Below are positions 7,652 to 16,416 of a stretch of DNA of 64,000 nt, in pieces. The stretch is from Flavobacterium okayamense. Its GTDB lineage: Bacteria; Bacteroidota; Bacteroidia; Flavobacteriales; Flavobacteriaceae. The notes beneath the pieces were generated by a model. The model did no database searches. It was not told the origin of the DNA and worked only from the letters and a program-made list of their open reading frames with translations. Where the stretch lies: assembly GCF_019702945.1 (NCBI RefSeq), contig NZ_AP024749.1:1674001-1738000 (forward strand). Reading direction: 5' to 3'. Position 1 is the stretch's first letter; each line of letters opens with the position of its first letter. Both the position numbers and the translations under genes were made by a program.

Positions 7652-8407
7652 ATGAACATATTAATTATAGAAGACGAAAAACCAGCAGCAAGATTATTAC
7701 AACGAAAAGTTGAAAAACTTGGATTTGTGGTGAACCAAATGTTGCATTCTGTTGAAGAAGCGATACATTGGTTTACCAATAATAAGCATCCCGATTTGAT
7801 TTTTTTAGACATTCAATTATCGGATGGTTTGTCTTTTGAAATTTTTGAGCAAATTGATATTAAAAGTGCCATTATTTTTACAACTGCCTACGACGAATAT
7901 GCTTTGCGTGCGTTTAAATTAAATAGTATCGATTATTTGTTAAAGCCAATTGATGAAGACGAATTAGAAGTGGCAATTTCAAAATTTAAAAATCAGTTTC
8001 AAAAGAATACCATTTCAACATTAGATTTTGAAGCGATCAAAAGAATGTTGGTTAATCCGGTTCAAAAAGAATATAAAGAACGTTTTACGGTAAAAGTGGG
8101 TAACCAAATTAAAGTCATTTCTATCGATGAGGTCGAATGTTTTTACAGTGAAAATAAAGGAACCTATTTACATACTTTAGAAAATCGGGATTACTTAGTC
8201 GATAGTTCATTAGAAGTAGTTGAAAGCGAGCTAAATCCAAAAGATTTCTTTCGTATTAATCGAAAGTTTATTGTTCCACTTAAAGCGATTAAAGAAATTC
8301 AAATGCATACCAATTCACGTTTAAAACTCATTCTTCCCACATACAAAGGAGATGAAGTAATTGTAGCTCGTGAACGTGTGAATGAATTTAAAGATTGGAT
8401 TGGGTAA
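7652..8407 (+). CDS. LytTR-family response regulator
   Basis: The receiver domain (residues 1-115) has the acidic pair in IIEDE, the phospho-acceptor Asp53 in LIFLDIQLSDG, and the conserved Lys in DYLLKPID. The DNA-binding LytTR domain covers about 150-250 (FTVKVGNQIKVISIDEVECFYSE, then FFRINRKFIV). It is the cognate partner of the LytS-type kinase four genes upstream in the same operon. Its targets cannot be read from the sequence. It ends exactly where the convergent gene at 8408 ends, with no intergenic base. Confidence 0.92.
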   Translation: MNILIIEDEKPAARLLQRKVEKLGFVVNQMLHSVEEAIHWFTNNKHPDLIFLDIQLSDGLSFEIFEQIDIKSAIIFTTAYDEYALRAFKLNSIDYLLKPIDEDELEVAISKFKNQFQKNTISTLDFEAIKRMLVNPVQKEYKERFTVKVGNQIKVISIDEVECFYSENKGTYLHTLENRDYLVDSSLEVVESELNPKDFFRINRKFIVPLKAIKEIQMHTNSRLKLILPTYKGDEVIVARERVNEFKDWIG

Positions 8408-9688
8408 CTAGAAAAACATTTGCCAATACATAAAAAATCCAATTAAAACTAAGTACAAAGCATTGTTTATGCTGAATGTAAACAATGAAAATGTTTTCCA
8501 AGATTTTTCTTTAATTATTTTATAATTAAACAACAGTAACGGAATAATCGTAATTACCAATACATGTGGTAAATACGAAGCTAAAGTAATAGCTAGACTA
8601 TGTGAATCGTAATAAGGTGCTGGAAAATAAAAAATACTGGTATTAGTATTCAATATAAAGATGTAATAAAACAATAAAGGACCCATTGCAATTAAAAATA
8701 ATTTAACCCAATTGTATTTTTGTTGTTTTCTAGTTCTAATATAATTAATGAAGAAATAAAAAGAATTTGCCAGAAAAAACAATCCACATAATAAAAGAAA
8801 CATTCGGATTGTATTTGAGTTTTTGGGTGTTTTAAATTGTACAAGTTGTTCAAATTCTTTATTCTTTGGAAATAAGTAATCGACTTTTAATATATGATTC
8901 CCTTTTGCTAATTCTTCTTTTAAATTATATTGAACAGTATGGTTATAATCGTGATAAAAATAAATGTTTACAGTGCCATTAGTTGAATCAAAAATGGATG
9001 TTATTAAAGTTCCATCACCAATTTTATCACGACAAACACTCATTGTATCTGAAACACTTCTGCAAAACTCTAAATCTGCTTCGTAATTGTCTTTTAAAAA
9101 ATCAACACCTTTTTTATAACGAACTAATTTTCGTGCATCGTCTTCAGATGTAATAGATGGACAAAAATTAGATAAAACATAAGTTGGATCATTTCCTTCA
9201 ATAATTTTGTAAGGTTCCACCACAATATAATCGCCCGTCTTGTCGATGTAAATAAAGACATCTTCTATAAAAAAGCTTTGGTCATATTTTTCAATATAAG
9301 CTTTTACTTCAGCTATTGTTTTACAATTGTGGAGAATATCTTTGAGGTAAAAGGTTGGATTAGTAATTTTTGTTCTCGCATCCATTATTGAATTTTCAAT
9401 TTTAGGATGAAAAGAAGATAAACGTGAAAAAACTAATCCGTGTTCATTCATTCCTGATTGTGGTGCATAACCATTTTTGCCATCAAATCTAGAACCTGTA
9501 AAAACCGTACCATAAGGAGCATTTTTTGTTCCAATTTCAAACCAAATTTGCGGGGTTGTCAGCCAAGCATCATGATTACAGCCTACAAATGTTATTCCAT
9601 TTTTAGTTATTTTGTACATGCTACAAGCATTACTAAAACTAATTGAAAAGACAAAAAATAAGCTAAATAAAATTTTAAAACACTTCAT
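8408..9688 (-). CDS. Ntn hydrolase (linear amide C-N hydrolase type) with a C-terminal four-helix membrane module
   Basis: A signal peptide ends at NACSMYK. Cys22 is the expected N-terminal nucleophile of the choloylglycine-hydrolase/acyltransferase superfamily, exposed by cleavage. The segment ITFVGCNHDAW and the later QSGMNEHGLVFSRLS fit that fold. The substrate is unknown; bile-salt hydrolysis should not be assumed. Residues after about 290 are unusual, with four strongly hydrophobic segments (MFLLLCGLFFLANSFYFF onward) that would anchor the enzyme with its active site outside the cytoplasmic membrane. It has its own transcription unit. Confidence 0.8.
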   Translation of the reverse strand: MKCFKILFSLFFVFSISFSNACSMYKITKNGITFVGCNHDAWLTTPQIWFEIGTKNAPYGTVFTGSRFDGKNGYAPQSGMNEHGLVFSRLSSFHPKIENSIMDARTKITNPTFYLKDILHNCKTIAEVKAYIEKYDQSFFIEDVFIYIDKTGDYIVVEPYKIIEGNDPTYVLSNFCPSITSEDDARKLVRYKKGVDFLKDNYEADLEFCRSVSDTMSVCRDKIGDGTLITSIFDSTNGTVNIYFYHDYNHTVQYNLKEELAKGNHILKVDYLFPKNKEFEQLVQFKTPKNSNTIRMFLLLCGLFFLANSFYFFINYIRTRKQQKYNWVKLFLIAMGPLLFYYIFILNTNTSIFYFPAPYYDSHSLAITLASYLPHVLVITIIPLLLFNYKIIKEKSWKTFSLFTFSINNALYLVLIGFFMYWQMFF

Positions 9689-9702
9689 CGTACTAGTTTT
9701 AT

Positions 9703-9754
9703 AAAACTAAAACGACTGAAGTGATTAATTGTTACACGATTGAATTTTAGTTTT
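9703..9754. repeat. Inverted repeat between ABC gene and amidohydrolase gene
   Basis: AAAACTAAAA (9703-9712) pairs with TTTTAGTTTT (9745-9754), enclosing 32 bases immediately after the stop of the ABC ATPase gene. It could act as a weak terminator for the minus-strand ABC operon, but the loop is long. Confidence 0.3.
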
Positions 9755-10435
9755 TTATTTTAAATTCAAACGATCTATTTTATTCCCAATGCTAAAGTTC
9801 TTCATTTCGGATTCAAATGAAGTAAAATTTTCTTTTAAAATTTGTTTGGAAAATTTTCCATTTTCTAAAACTAAAATTTCGTCACAAGTATCGCTCAGTG
9901 TAGAAAAAATATGAGAAGAAATAAGTATAGTTTTTTGTAAGCTTTTTAGTTTATGAATTATTTCTGTAATAATAAGATTGCTATGAATATCGACACCATT
10001 AAAAGGTTCGTCTAAAATAAAACAATTATTTTCTTGAAGTAAAACAGCGGTTAATGCCAATTTTTTCTTCATTCCAGTTGAATATGTTGAAGCGTATTGA
10101 TGTAAAGGTAAATCAAAAATATTTTTTTCTTCAAAATCTTCAATCTCAATTTCTCTTGCATTACAAAGTAATTGCAAATATTCTTTTCCTGTCATTTTTG
10201 AAAAGAAAAAAGGTTCGGTTGTTAGTAAACCTAATTCATTTTTTAAAACTTTTAATTCTGAATGTATTTCGCCTTCAAATTTTTCTAAACCAGCAATACA
10301 ATTGAAAAGAGTAGTTTTTCCAGCGCCATTTTCGCCCATAATTCCATAAACCTTACCTTTTTCAAAAAGTATTGAAATGTCTTTTAAGATTTCTTTGGAA
10401 CCAAATTTTTTTGACACGTTTTTTAGTTCAATCAT
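9755..10435 (-). CDS. ABC transporter ATP-binding subunit
   Basis: The 226-residue ATPase has Walker A GENGAGKTT (about residues 35-43), a divergent signature YSTGMKKKLAL in place of LSGGQ, Walker B CFILDEPFNGVD and the switch His in ISSHI. It is coupled to the membrane subunit directly upstream, whose stop touches this gene's start. The divergent signature and small size fit ABC-2-type exporters of unknown substrate. The position next to heme A synthase is suggestive only. Confidence 0.9.
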   Translation of the reverse strand: MIELKNVSKKFGSKEILKDISILFEKGKVYGIMGENGAGKTTLFNCIAGLEKFEGEIHSELKVLKNELGLLTTEPFFFSKMTGKEYLQLLCNAREIEIEDFEEKNIFDLPLHQYASTYSTGMKKKLALTAVLLQENNCFILDEPFNGVDIHSNLIITEIIHKLKSLQKTILISSHIFSTLSDTCDEILVLENGKFSKQILKENFTSFESEMKNFSIGNKIDRLNLK

Positions 10436-11349
10436 TACAAAATTATTTTGAGGTTTTTGATTGCTTGAAAGTAAAATATTGGAATTACAACAACTAATAA
10501 TGGAGGGAAATATAGGCTAAAAGCTAAAAATACACCTTGAACTACATTCATTTTTTCAGGATATGCCGAATATTTTGCTAAAACTCCTGCGATTGTAAAT
10601 AAGTAGCCAAGAAATGTGAAAATTAAAATAGATTCAAATTCTTTAAAAAAGAAAAAGCATAGAATTGAAACAAAGGGCACTACTAGATATGAAGAATATT
10701 GTAATGAAACTCTAATCTTATTCCATAAAAATTCTTTAGGAGTTAAGCTGAAGTTCCACACATAATATGAATTTTCAGGAAAACTATAATAGCTAAATAT
10801 TATCGCAAAGCAAGCTACGATAGAAAATATTCCCAGGTTTAAGTTTGAAACATCAATTGCCTTAATTAAAACAAAAAATACTATCGCAAAAACATAAAAT
10901 GTTTTACGAAAGCCAATTGCAAATTCAAATGGTTTTTTTGAAAATGGAGTAGGTATCGTTTTTTGAAAAACAGCATCGAATTTGATAAAACTTAGTATAG
11001 CTGCCAAAACTAGTATAAATGATATTACTAAGTAGTTTTGTTTGTAAATTAAATAAAGAACAAATGGAAAGGCTAATGCATAATTTTCTATTAAACGTAA
11101 TTTAAAATACTTTTCTTGACTGAAACATGATTGTAAAAACCGATTTCTATCAAAATTGCTCAATTGTAATGTAAATCCTGCATATAAAACAATGTAGATT
11201 AGATAAGCATAATCAACCTTTTGGAAAAGTTTTTCTGAACCTATAAAGAATCCGCCTAAAATTATAAGATAACCTATAATAACTGGTATGCCAAATTCTA
11301 CAAAAGAACGATTTATAATTTTATATTGCAGATAGAAATAGTTTTTCAT
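10435..11349 (-). CDS. ABC transporter membrane subunit, ABC-2-like
   Basis: The 304 residues contain about seven or eight membrane helices and no soluble domain. No sequence motif defines the substrate. Its stop overlaps the ATPase start by one base, so the pair forms one exporter. It begins 3 bases after the stop of heme A synthase on the same strand, so the three genes probably share a transcript. It does not resemble the cytochrome c maturation protein CcmB in any stretch I can recognise. Confidence 0.8.
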   Translation of the reverse strand: MKNYFYLQYKIINRSFVEFGIPVIIGYLIILGGFFIGSEKLFQKVDYAYLIYIVLYAGFTLQLSNFDRNRFLQSCFSQEKYFKLRLIENYALAFPFVLYLIYKQNYLVISFILVLAAILSFIKFDAVFQKTIPTPFSKKPFEFAIGFRKTFYVFAIVFFVLIKAIDVSNLNLGIFSIVACFAIIFSYYSFPENSYYVWNFSLTPKEFLWNKIRVSLQYSSYLVVPFVSILCFFFFKEFESILIFTFLGYLFTIAGVLAKYSAYPEKMNVVQGVFLAFSLYFPPLLVVVIPIFYFQAIKNLKIIL

Positions 11350-11351
11350 AA

Positions 11352-12380
11352 CTATTTACTCAATCGATGCAACGTATAAACCATAGTGGTTAATAAACCA
11401 AATGCCACCAATTGATGCGCTAGCCCTAACCAAAGTGGGACATGAAATAACAAAGTCAAAACACCTAATGTAAATTGTAATAGAACTACAATCTGCAATA
11501 GTATAATTCCTTTTTGTTGATGAGAATTTAAAGTATATTTTTTGCTTTTGAAATACAATAAAAACATTAAGAAAACTACCACATAAGCAAATGTTCTGTG
11601 GAAAAATTGAACGCCACTTTTTCCTTCAACAATCGCTTTTAAAATGTTAGATTGTTCTAATAAAATACTTTCATGGAAAAACTGACCGTCACTCATTAAA
11701 GGCCAATGATTATGAATTAATCCCGCATTTAAACCTGCTACAAATCCACCCCAAATAATCTGAATGATAAGGACAATTAAAGCAATTTGAGCAATCTTTT
11801 TTAATTGCGGAAAAAGTGTTTCCGTTTTTTTAGGATATATTAAATCTAGCGCCACCCAAAGTGTATAAGCAAATGTGATGAAAGCAAATGTTAAATGCAA
11901 AGCTAATCTGAAATGACTTACGTCGGGATTATCTATTAGTCCGCTTTTCACCATAAACCATCCCAAAAATCCCTGAAAACCACCCATTACTAATAGAATC
12001 AAGCATTTTTTGATAGTTTCTTTATCTAATTTCTTTTTGGCTAAAAAGTAGATAAATGGGATGATGAATACTATTCCGATAATTCGACCAATAAAACGGT
12101 GAAACCATTCCCAAAAGTAAATAAACTTGTAATCTTCTAAATTGAAACCGCCCGTTTTGTATTGATTGATTTTTTGATATTCTGGAAAGGTTTTGTAAGC
12201 TTCAAAAGCTTCATTCCATTTTTCTTCCGATGTTGGAGGAAAAGTATCAGTTATCAAATGCCAATCGGTCATTGATAAACCAGAATTGGTTAAACGGGTA
12301 ATGCCGCCAACCATTACCATTATAAAAAGTAATACACAACCTGAAAGTAGCCAAATTATAACTGATTTATTTGATTTCAT
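11352..12380 (-). CDS. ctaA: Heme A synthase
   Basis: CtaA/COX15 oxidises heme O to heme A for aa3-type cytochrome oxidase. The protein has about eight membrane helices and 342 residues. Diagnostic stretches are GGITRLTNSGLSMTDWHLI near the N-terminus, FWEWFHRFIGRIIG with a heme-ligand His, HFRLALHLTFAF, NHWPLMSDGQFF, FFHRTFAYVVV and the late LAHQLVAFGLL. All expected His positions are present. Presence of this gene implies an aerobic respiratory chain using heme A. Confidence 0.95.
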   Translation of the reverse strand: MKSNKSVIIWLLSGCVLLFIMVMVGGITRLTNSGLSMTDWHLITDTFPPTSEEKWNEAFEAYKTFPEYQKINQYKTGGFNLEDYKFIYFWEWFHRFIGRIIGIVFIIPFIYFLAKKKLDKETIKKCLILLVMGGFQGFLGWFMVKSGLIDNPDVSHFRLALHLTFAFITFAYTLWVALDLIYPKKTETLFPQLKKIAQIALIVLIIQIIWGGFVAGLNAGLIHNHWPLMSDGQFFHESILLEQSNILKAIVEGKSGVQFFHRTFAYVVVFLMFLLYFKSKKYTLNSHQQKGIILLQIVVLLQFTLGVLTLLFHVPLWLGLAHQLVAFGLLTTMVYTLHRLSK

Positions 12381-12417
12381 TATTTATTATTAATTTTCAA
12401 ATTGACATATTTTCAAA

Positions 12418-13836
12418 TCAACGAATTGATTTCAATCCCATTTTTTCAGCTCTTGAAAGTACAAATTGATAAGCGGCTTCATATTCATTTGGAATTTCGC
12501 CTTCTAAAATAGCTTCTTTAACGGCTTCTTTTAAAACACCAATTTCTCTACCAGGCTTCAAATTAAACAACTGCATAATTTCTTCTCCATCAATTGGTGG
12601 TTGAAAATTACGAACTCTATCTTTTTCTTCAACTTCTACAATTTTCTCACGAACAATCTTGAAGTTGTTATGATATTTTTGAAACTTCTTCGGGTTTTTT
12701 GTGGTGATATCGGCTTCACAAAGTGTCATTAAATCTTCCACATCTTCGCCAGCATCAAATACTAGTCGTCTTACGGCTGAATCTGTTACTTCTTCTTGTG
12801 CTAAAACAATGGGACGCGAACTCATCATTACCATTTTTTGCACAAACTTCATTTTTTGGTTCAATGGCATGTGCAAACGAGTGAAAATTTTCTTAACCAT
12901 TTTTCCGCCTAAAAATTCATGTCCGTGAAAAGTCCAACCCTGTTTTTTGTGAAATTTCTTAGTTGGTGCTTTACCAATATCGTGTAATAATGCCGACCAG
13001 CGTAACCATAAATCTTCCGTATTCGGACAAATATTATCGACCACTTCTAAGGTGTGGTAAAAATTGTTTTTATGTGTATGACCTTCAACTTCTTCTACAT
13101 TATTTAAAGCGGTTAATTCAGGGAGAATAATGTCTAAAAGTCCAGTTTTATGCAATAATAAAAATCCGATTGAAGGTTTTGGCGTTGCCAAAATTTTATT
13201 CAATTCGTCTACAATTCGTTCTCCGGAAATGATTTTGATGCGTTCTGCATTTCGAGTAATCGCATCAAGTGAATCTTTTTCGATTTCAAATTGCAATTGT
13301 GTAGCAAAACGAATAGCACGCATCATTCGCAATGGATCGTCTGAATAGGTAATATCTGGATTTAAAGGTGTTTTGATGATTTTGTTTTCCAAATCTTGAA
13401 CACCACCAAAAGGATCTACTAAATCACCAAAATTATTTTTGTTAAGTGAAAAAGCTAAAGCATTTATCGTAAAATCACGACGTTCTTGATCGTTTTTCAG
13501 TGTTCCGTTTTCTACAACTGGATTTCGGCTTTCAAAATTATAACTTTCTTTACGTGCCCCTACAAACTCAACATCCATATCTTTATAGCGTAACATGGCT
13601 GTTCCGTAATTTTTAAAGACTTGAACTTTTGGTGTATTGGGTAACAAAGAAGAAACCTTTAAAGCCAAATCGATACCGCTACCAACGGCAACAATATCAA
13701 TATCTTTTTTATGGTCTCTTTGCAATAAAATATCACGAACAAATCCGCCAATTACATAAGATTCTAGTTGAAGCTCATGCGCGGCTTGTGTAATGATTTT
13801 AAAAATTTTATTATCGAGATGTTGTTTGTAATTCAT
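12418..13836 (-). CDS. cca: CCA tRNA nucleotidyltransferase with HD domain
   Basis: This class II nucleotidyltransferase adds or repairs the CCA end of tRNA. It has the VIGGFVRDILL motif (about residues 28-38), the catalytic carboxylates in KKDIDIVAVG, the second motif RRDFTINALAFSL, and DDPLRMMRAIRFATQL. A C-terminal HD phosphohydrolase domain follows, with HTLEVVDNI and WSALLHDIGKAPTKKFH. At 472 residues it is full length. CCA-adding and poly(A) polymerase cannot be separated by motif alone, but the bacteroidal HD-fused form is normally the CCA enzyme. Confidence 0.92.
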   Translation of the reverse strand: MNYKQHLDNKIFKIITQAAHELQLESYVIGGFVRDILLQRDHKKDIDIVAVGSGIDLALKVSSLLPNTPKVQVFKNYGTAMLRYKDMDVEFVGARKESYNFESRNPVVENGTLKNDQERRDFTINALAFSLNKNNFGDLVDPFGGVQDLENKIIKTPLNPDITYSDDPLRMMRAIRFATQLQFEIEKDSLDAITRNAERIKIISGERIVDELNKILATPKPSIGFLLLHKTGLLDIILPELTALNNVEEVEGHTHKNNFYHTLEVVDNICPNTEDLWLRWSALLHDIGKAPTKKFHKKQGWTFHGHEFLGGKMVKKIFTRLHMPLNQKMKFVQKMVMMSSRPIVLAQEEVTDSAVRRLVFDAGEDVEDLMTLCEADITTKNPKKFQKYHNNFKIVREKIVEVEEKDRVRNFQPPIDGEEIMQLFNLKPGREIGVLKEAVKEAILEGEIPNEYEAAYQFVLSRAEKMGLKSIR

Positions 13837-13851
13837 GTTTTTTTATTCTTA

Positions 13852-13919
13852 TTGTCACTTCGAGCGGAGTCGAGAAGTCTTATTAATCTTGAGATTCTTC
13901 ACTTCGTTCAGAATGACAA
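13852..13919. repeat. REP-like intergenic palindromic repeat
   Basis: The 68-base unit begins TTGTCA and ends TGACAA. Its halves contain CTTCGAGCGGAGTCGAGAAG and GAGATTCTTCACTTCGTTCA, a diverged inverted arrangement. Similar TGTCACTTCGAGCG...GAATGACA units are, from memory, frequent between genes in Flavobacterium genomes. It lies between the start of cca and the stop of the tsaC gene. Confidence 0.75.
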
Positions 13920-13927
13920 ACGAACTT

Positions 13928-14488
13928 TTATTTTCTAATAATCTTCACTTGACTATCAAGAGTTAATTTGATAATAGTGGAAGGTTTGTCACAAATTTTA
14001 TCGTGATGCAAATTTACAACATAGTCAACACCTTTTATAATTTCAGGGGAAATTTCTTTGAAAGATTTTGGTGTAGGCTCACCAGAAATATTAGCAGAAG
14101 TTGAAACCAATGGTCGTTTCATTCGTTCCATTAATTTATTGCAAAATTCTTCAGTAACCATACGAACACCTAAAGTATTGTCTTCAGCGATAATATTTTT
14201 GGCAACATTTTTTGGTTTTTCTAATATAAGGGTTGTGGGCTTTTTAGTATTATCCCATATATCCCATGCCACTTGAGGTAATTCATTAAAAACTTGATAC
14301 AACATACGTTCTCCATTAACCAATACAATCATGCTTTTACTTTCTTCTCGTTGTTTCAGAGCAAAAATTTTCTTTACAGCTTCTTCATTTGAAGCATCGC
14401 AACCAATTCCCCAAACAGTATCAGTTGGGTAAAGGATTATCCCGCCATTTTTAATTACTTCTAAAGCATTTTGGATTTCAGTATTCAT
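13928..14488 (-). CDS. tsaC: L-threonylcarbamoyladenylate synthase (YrdC/Sua5 family)
   Basis: This enzyme makes threonylcarbamoyl-AMP from threonine, bicarbonate and ATP for the t6A37 modification of tRNA. The signature is ILYPTDTVWGIGCDA (residues 18-32), then KIFALKQREESKSMIVLV and STSANISGEPTPK. The 186-residue length is that of the short TsaC form without the C-terminal Sua5 domain. It starts 3 bases downstream of the PbgA-like gene on the same strand. Confidence 0.93.
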   Translation of the reverse strand: MNTEIQNALEVIKNGGIILYPTDTVWGIGCDASNEEAVKKIFALKQREESKSMIVLVNGERMLYQVFNELPQVAWDIWDNTKKPTTLILEKPKNVAKNIIAEDNTLGVRMVTEEFCNKLMERMKRPLVSTSANISGEPTPKSFKEISPEIIKGVDYVVNLHHDKICDKPSTIIKLTLDSQVKIIRK

Positions 14489-14491
14489 GGT

Positions 14492-16321
14492 TTATTTTTT
14501 ATAAAATCGACTATTTATTTCGAATGCATCTTTAAGTATGGTAACATCCAAATCTTCATCAGTTAAATTTAAATTCTTATCTAATGTTTGGTAAGAACCT
14601 GATTCGGAAATATTTGTAATCAATGAATTGCAAATTATGGAATATTTTTGGTTATAACCGCAAATGAACCAATCTCTTTTTTTCGTGTCAAATAAATTTT
14701 TCCCGATAGAATAATCCATTATTTCATTTTGTACATTCAGCATATCTTTACATAATGTTGGTGCCAAATCGTAATGAAATGTATTATGAGTATATGTTTT
14801 TTTTGTTTTTCCGTCGTAATAAATAAAAGGAACTTTAATTTGATAATCAGAAAAATTTCCACCGTGCAGCCAATGTCCTTTTTTATTATCATTGAACTCT
14901 TGGCCGTGATCACCTGTGATTATGATTGTAGTATTTTCAAGTAAATTTTTCTCTTTTAATTGATTAATTACTTGTCCAACTAATTCATCAACATAGTAAA
15001 TTGAGTTTTTATACAGATTAATTAGTTTTTCAGGATTGTAATCTCCATTAATTGCTAAATAATCTGGCTCTTGTAGAGTTGGGTTAAATTTGGTTTTATA
15101 GTTTTTTGGAATACTAAAACCATGAGCAGAATCATAAAATAAAAAACCGAAGAAAGGTTTCGAATTATCTAAATTATCAATATCTGCAAGCCATTCCTTT
15201 GTAATTGACAAATCTCTTTCACTAGGAGAGTCACCTTTTGAGTCTGTTCTTAAATTATCGACACTTGAAAAAACATTTAAATTAAAAGGTGGGTTTTCTA
15301 ATGTTGAACTGCTATAAATTTTAAGCTGGTAATTGTTTTTTTGAAGTTCATTAATAAAAACAGGGGATTTTCTTGCTGTTGTAAACGACATGAAATATGT
15401 AGCAGGTATTCCGTAAAACATTGAAAAGATACCTCCTGTTGTCATGTTAGAACCACTTCTGTGATTTTCAAAAACATTTGATTCTTTTGAGAAATTATAA
15501 ATGTTTGGTGTGATTTCTGGTGAAATACAATCAAATCGCCATGTGTCGATAACTATAAATAGTATGTTTCTTTTATGATTTAATGGAGTGCTTTTAATCT
15601 TACTGAGCGGATAATTTACGATTCCAGAATTTTTATCAAATAATAAATTTTCTTTCTTTTTACTAGCTTCTTCATCAACCATGTCTAATTTAGCCAATAA
15701 AGTATCAGCAGTTAAAGGAAAGTAAACAGGTAGTGCTTGTTTATATTGCATTATGAAACTATTGTAATTCGCATCTCCCCAAGCATGAATAAAGTTACTT
15801 GTGATAGTTAAAAATAAAAAGCTAATTAATGTGGCTTTAAAATAAAAAGTTCTTTTAGATAAGTTATTTGCAATTTTTAAGAATAAAAATTGTGCTAAAA
15901 TTATTATAAGGACTATTGAACCAAAAGTAATTTTATTTTGCAATGAAAATTGAAATATATCACCAGATTTTTTACCAAAAACCAAATTAAAAACAACTGG
16001 TGAAAGATGGTATTTAAATTGACTAAATATTAAAGCATCAACTTTAATATAGATCAATAAAGCGATGTTTAAAATAACAAAAATGTATTTAACCCAATTT
16101 TTCTTTATCAGGTATAATGCAATTATGCTAATAATAAGGGGTATTAAAGCAATAAAGAAAAAATGAGTTAGAAATGTAATCAAAAAGAAGAACCTTAAAA
16201 AAAAGGTTTCTCCAACTTCTAAATAGGCGATATAGGGTATCGCTAAATATAAAACAACTAAAAAATTAAAAAGAAAAGCAATGTATAATTGTTTCCTTAA
16301 ATTAGAAGTTAAGCTATTCAT
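14492..16321 (-). CDS. PbgA/YejM-like inner-membrane protein with sulfatase-fold domain
   Basis: Five or so membrane helices (residues 10-175) precede a periplasmic alkaline-phosphatase/sulfatase-superfamily domain. Visible are the metal Asp in ILFIVIDTWRFDC (Asp259), the position of the nucleophile in SNMTTGGIFSMFYG (Thr294/295), and ITGDHGQEFNDNKKGHWLHGG. The architecture matches YejM/PbgA, which in enterobacteria controls LpxC and thereby lipopolysaccharide supply. Here it is divergent from the surface-sugar operon at 16417. A role in LPS balance is inference; a phosphoethanolamine-transferase-like activity is an alternative. Confidence 0.82.
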   Translation of the reverse strand: MNSLTSNLRKQLYIAFLFNFLVVLYLAIPYIAYLEVGETFFLRFFFLITFLTHFFFIALIPLIISIIALYLIKKNWVKYIFVILNIALLIYIKVDALIFSQFKYHLSPVVFNLVFGKKSGDIFQFSLQNKITFGSIVLIIILAQFLFLKIANNLSKRTFYFKATLISFLFLTITSNFIHAWGDANYNSFIMQYKQALPVYFPLTADTLLAKLDMVDEEASKKKENLLFDKNSGIVNYPLSKIKSTPLNHKRNILFIVIDTWRFDCISPEITPNIYNFSKESNVFENHRSGSNMTTGGIFSMFYGIPATYFMSFTTARKSPVFINELQKNNYQLKIYSSSTLENPPFNLNVFSSVDNLRTDSKGDSPSERDLSITKEWLADIDNLDNSKPFFGFLFYDSAHGFSIPKNYKTKFNPTLQEPDYLAINGDYNPEKLINLYKNSIYYVDELVGQVINQLKEKNLLENTTIIITGDHGQEFNDNKKGHWLHGGNFSDYQIKVPFIYYDGKTKKTYTHNTFHYDLAPTLCKDMLNVQNEIMDYSIGKNLFDTKKRDWFICGYNQKYSIICNSLITNISESGSYQTLDKNLNLTDEDLDVTILKDAFEINSRFYKK

Positions 16322-16340
16322 AAATAATCATTAATAATTG

Positions 16341-16348
16341 CAAAAGTA
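16341..16348 (-). promoter_or_regulatory. Probable -7 box of the PbgA-like gene
   Basis: The minus strand reads TACTTTTG, matching TAnnTTTG, 20 bases upstream of the ATG at 16321. It lies within a 95-base divergent promoter region shared with pseB. Confidence 0.45.
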
Positions 16349-16392
16349 AATATTAATTGTTTTAGAAAATAAAATGTCTTTATTTTACTTCT

Positions 16393-16400
16393 TATATTTG
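16393..16400 (+). promoter_or_regulatory. Probable -7 box of the nonulosonate operon
   Basis: TATATTTG matches the Bacteroidota -7 consensus exactly and lies 16 bases before the pseB ATG (16417). The -33 region is AT-rich without a clear TTTG. This is the only evident promoter for the nine tightly packed genes to 26621. Confidence 0.55.
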
Positions 16401-16416
16401 CATAAAATAGTTAACA

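Noticed and set aside
8408..9688. Bile-salt hydrolase
   Set aside because: The superfamily includes many amidases; nothing in the sequence fixes bile-salt specificity and the membrane tail argues against a simple orthologue.
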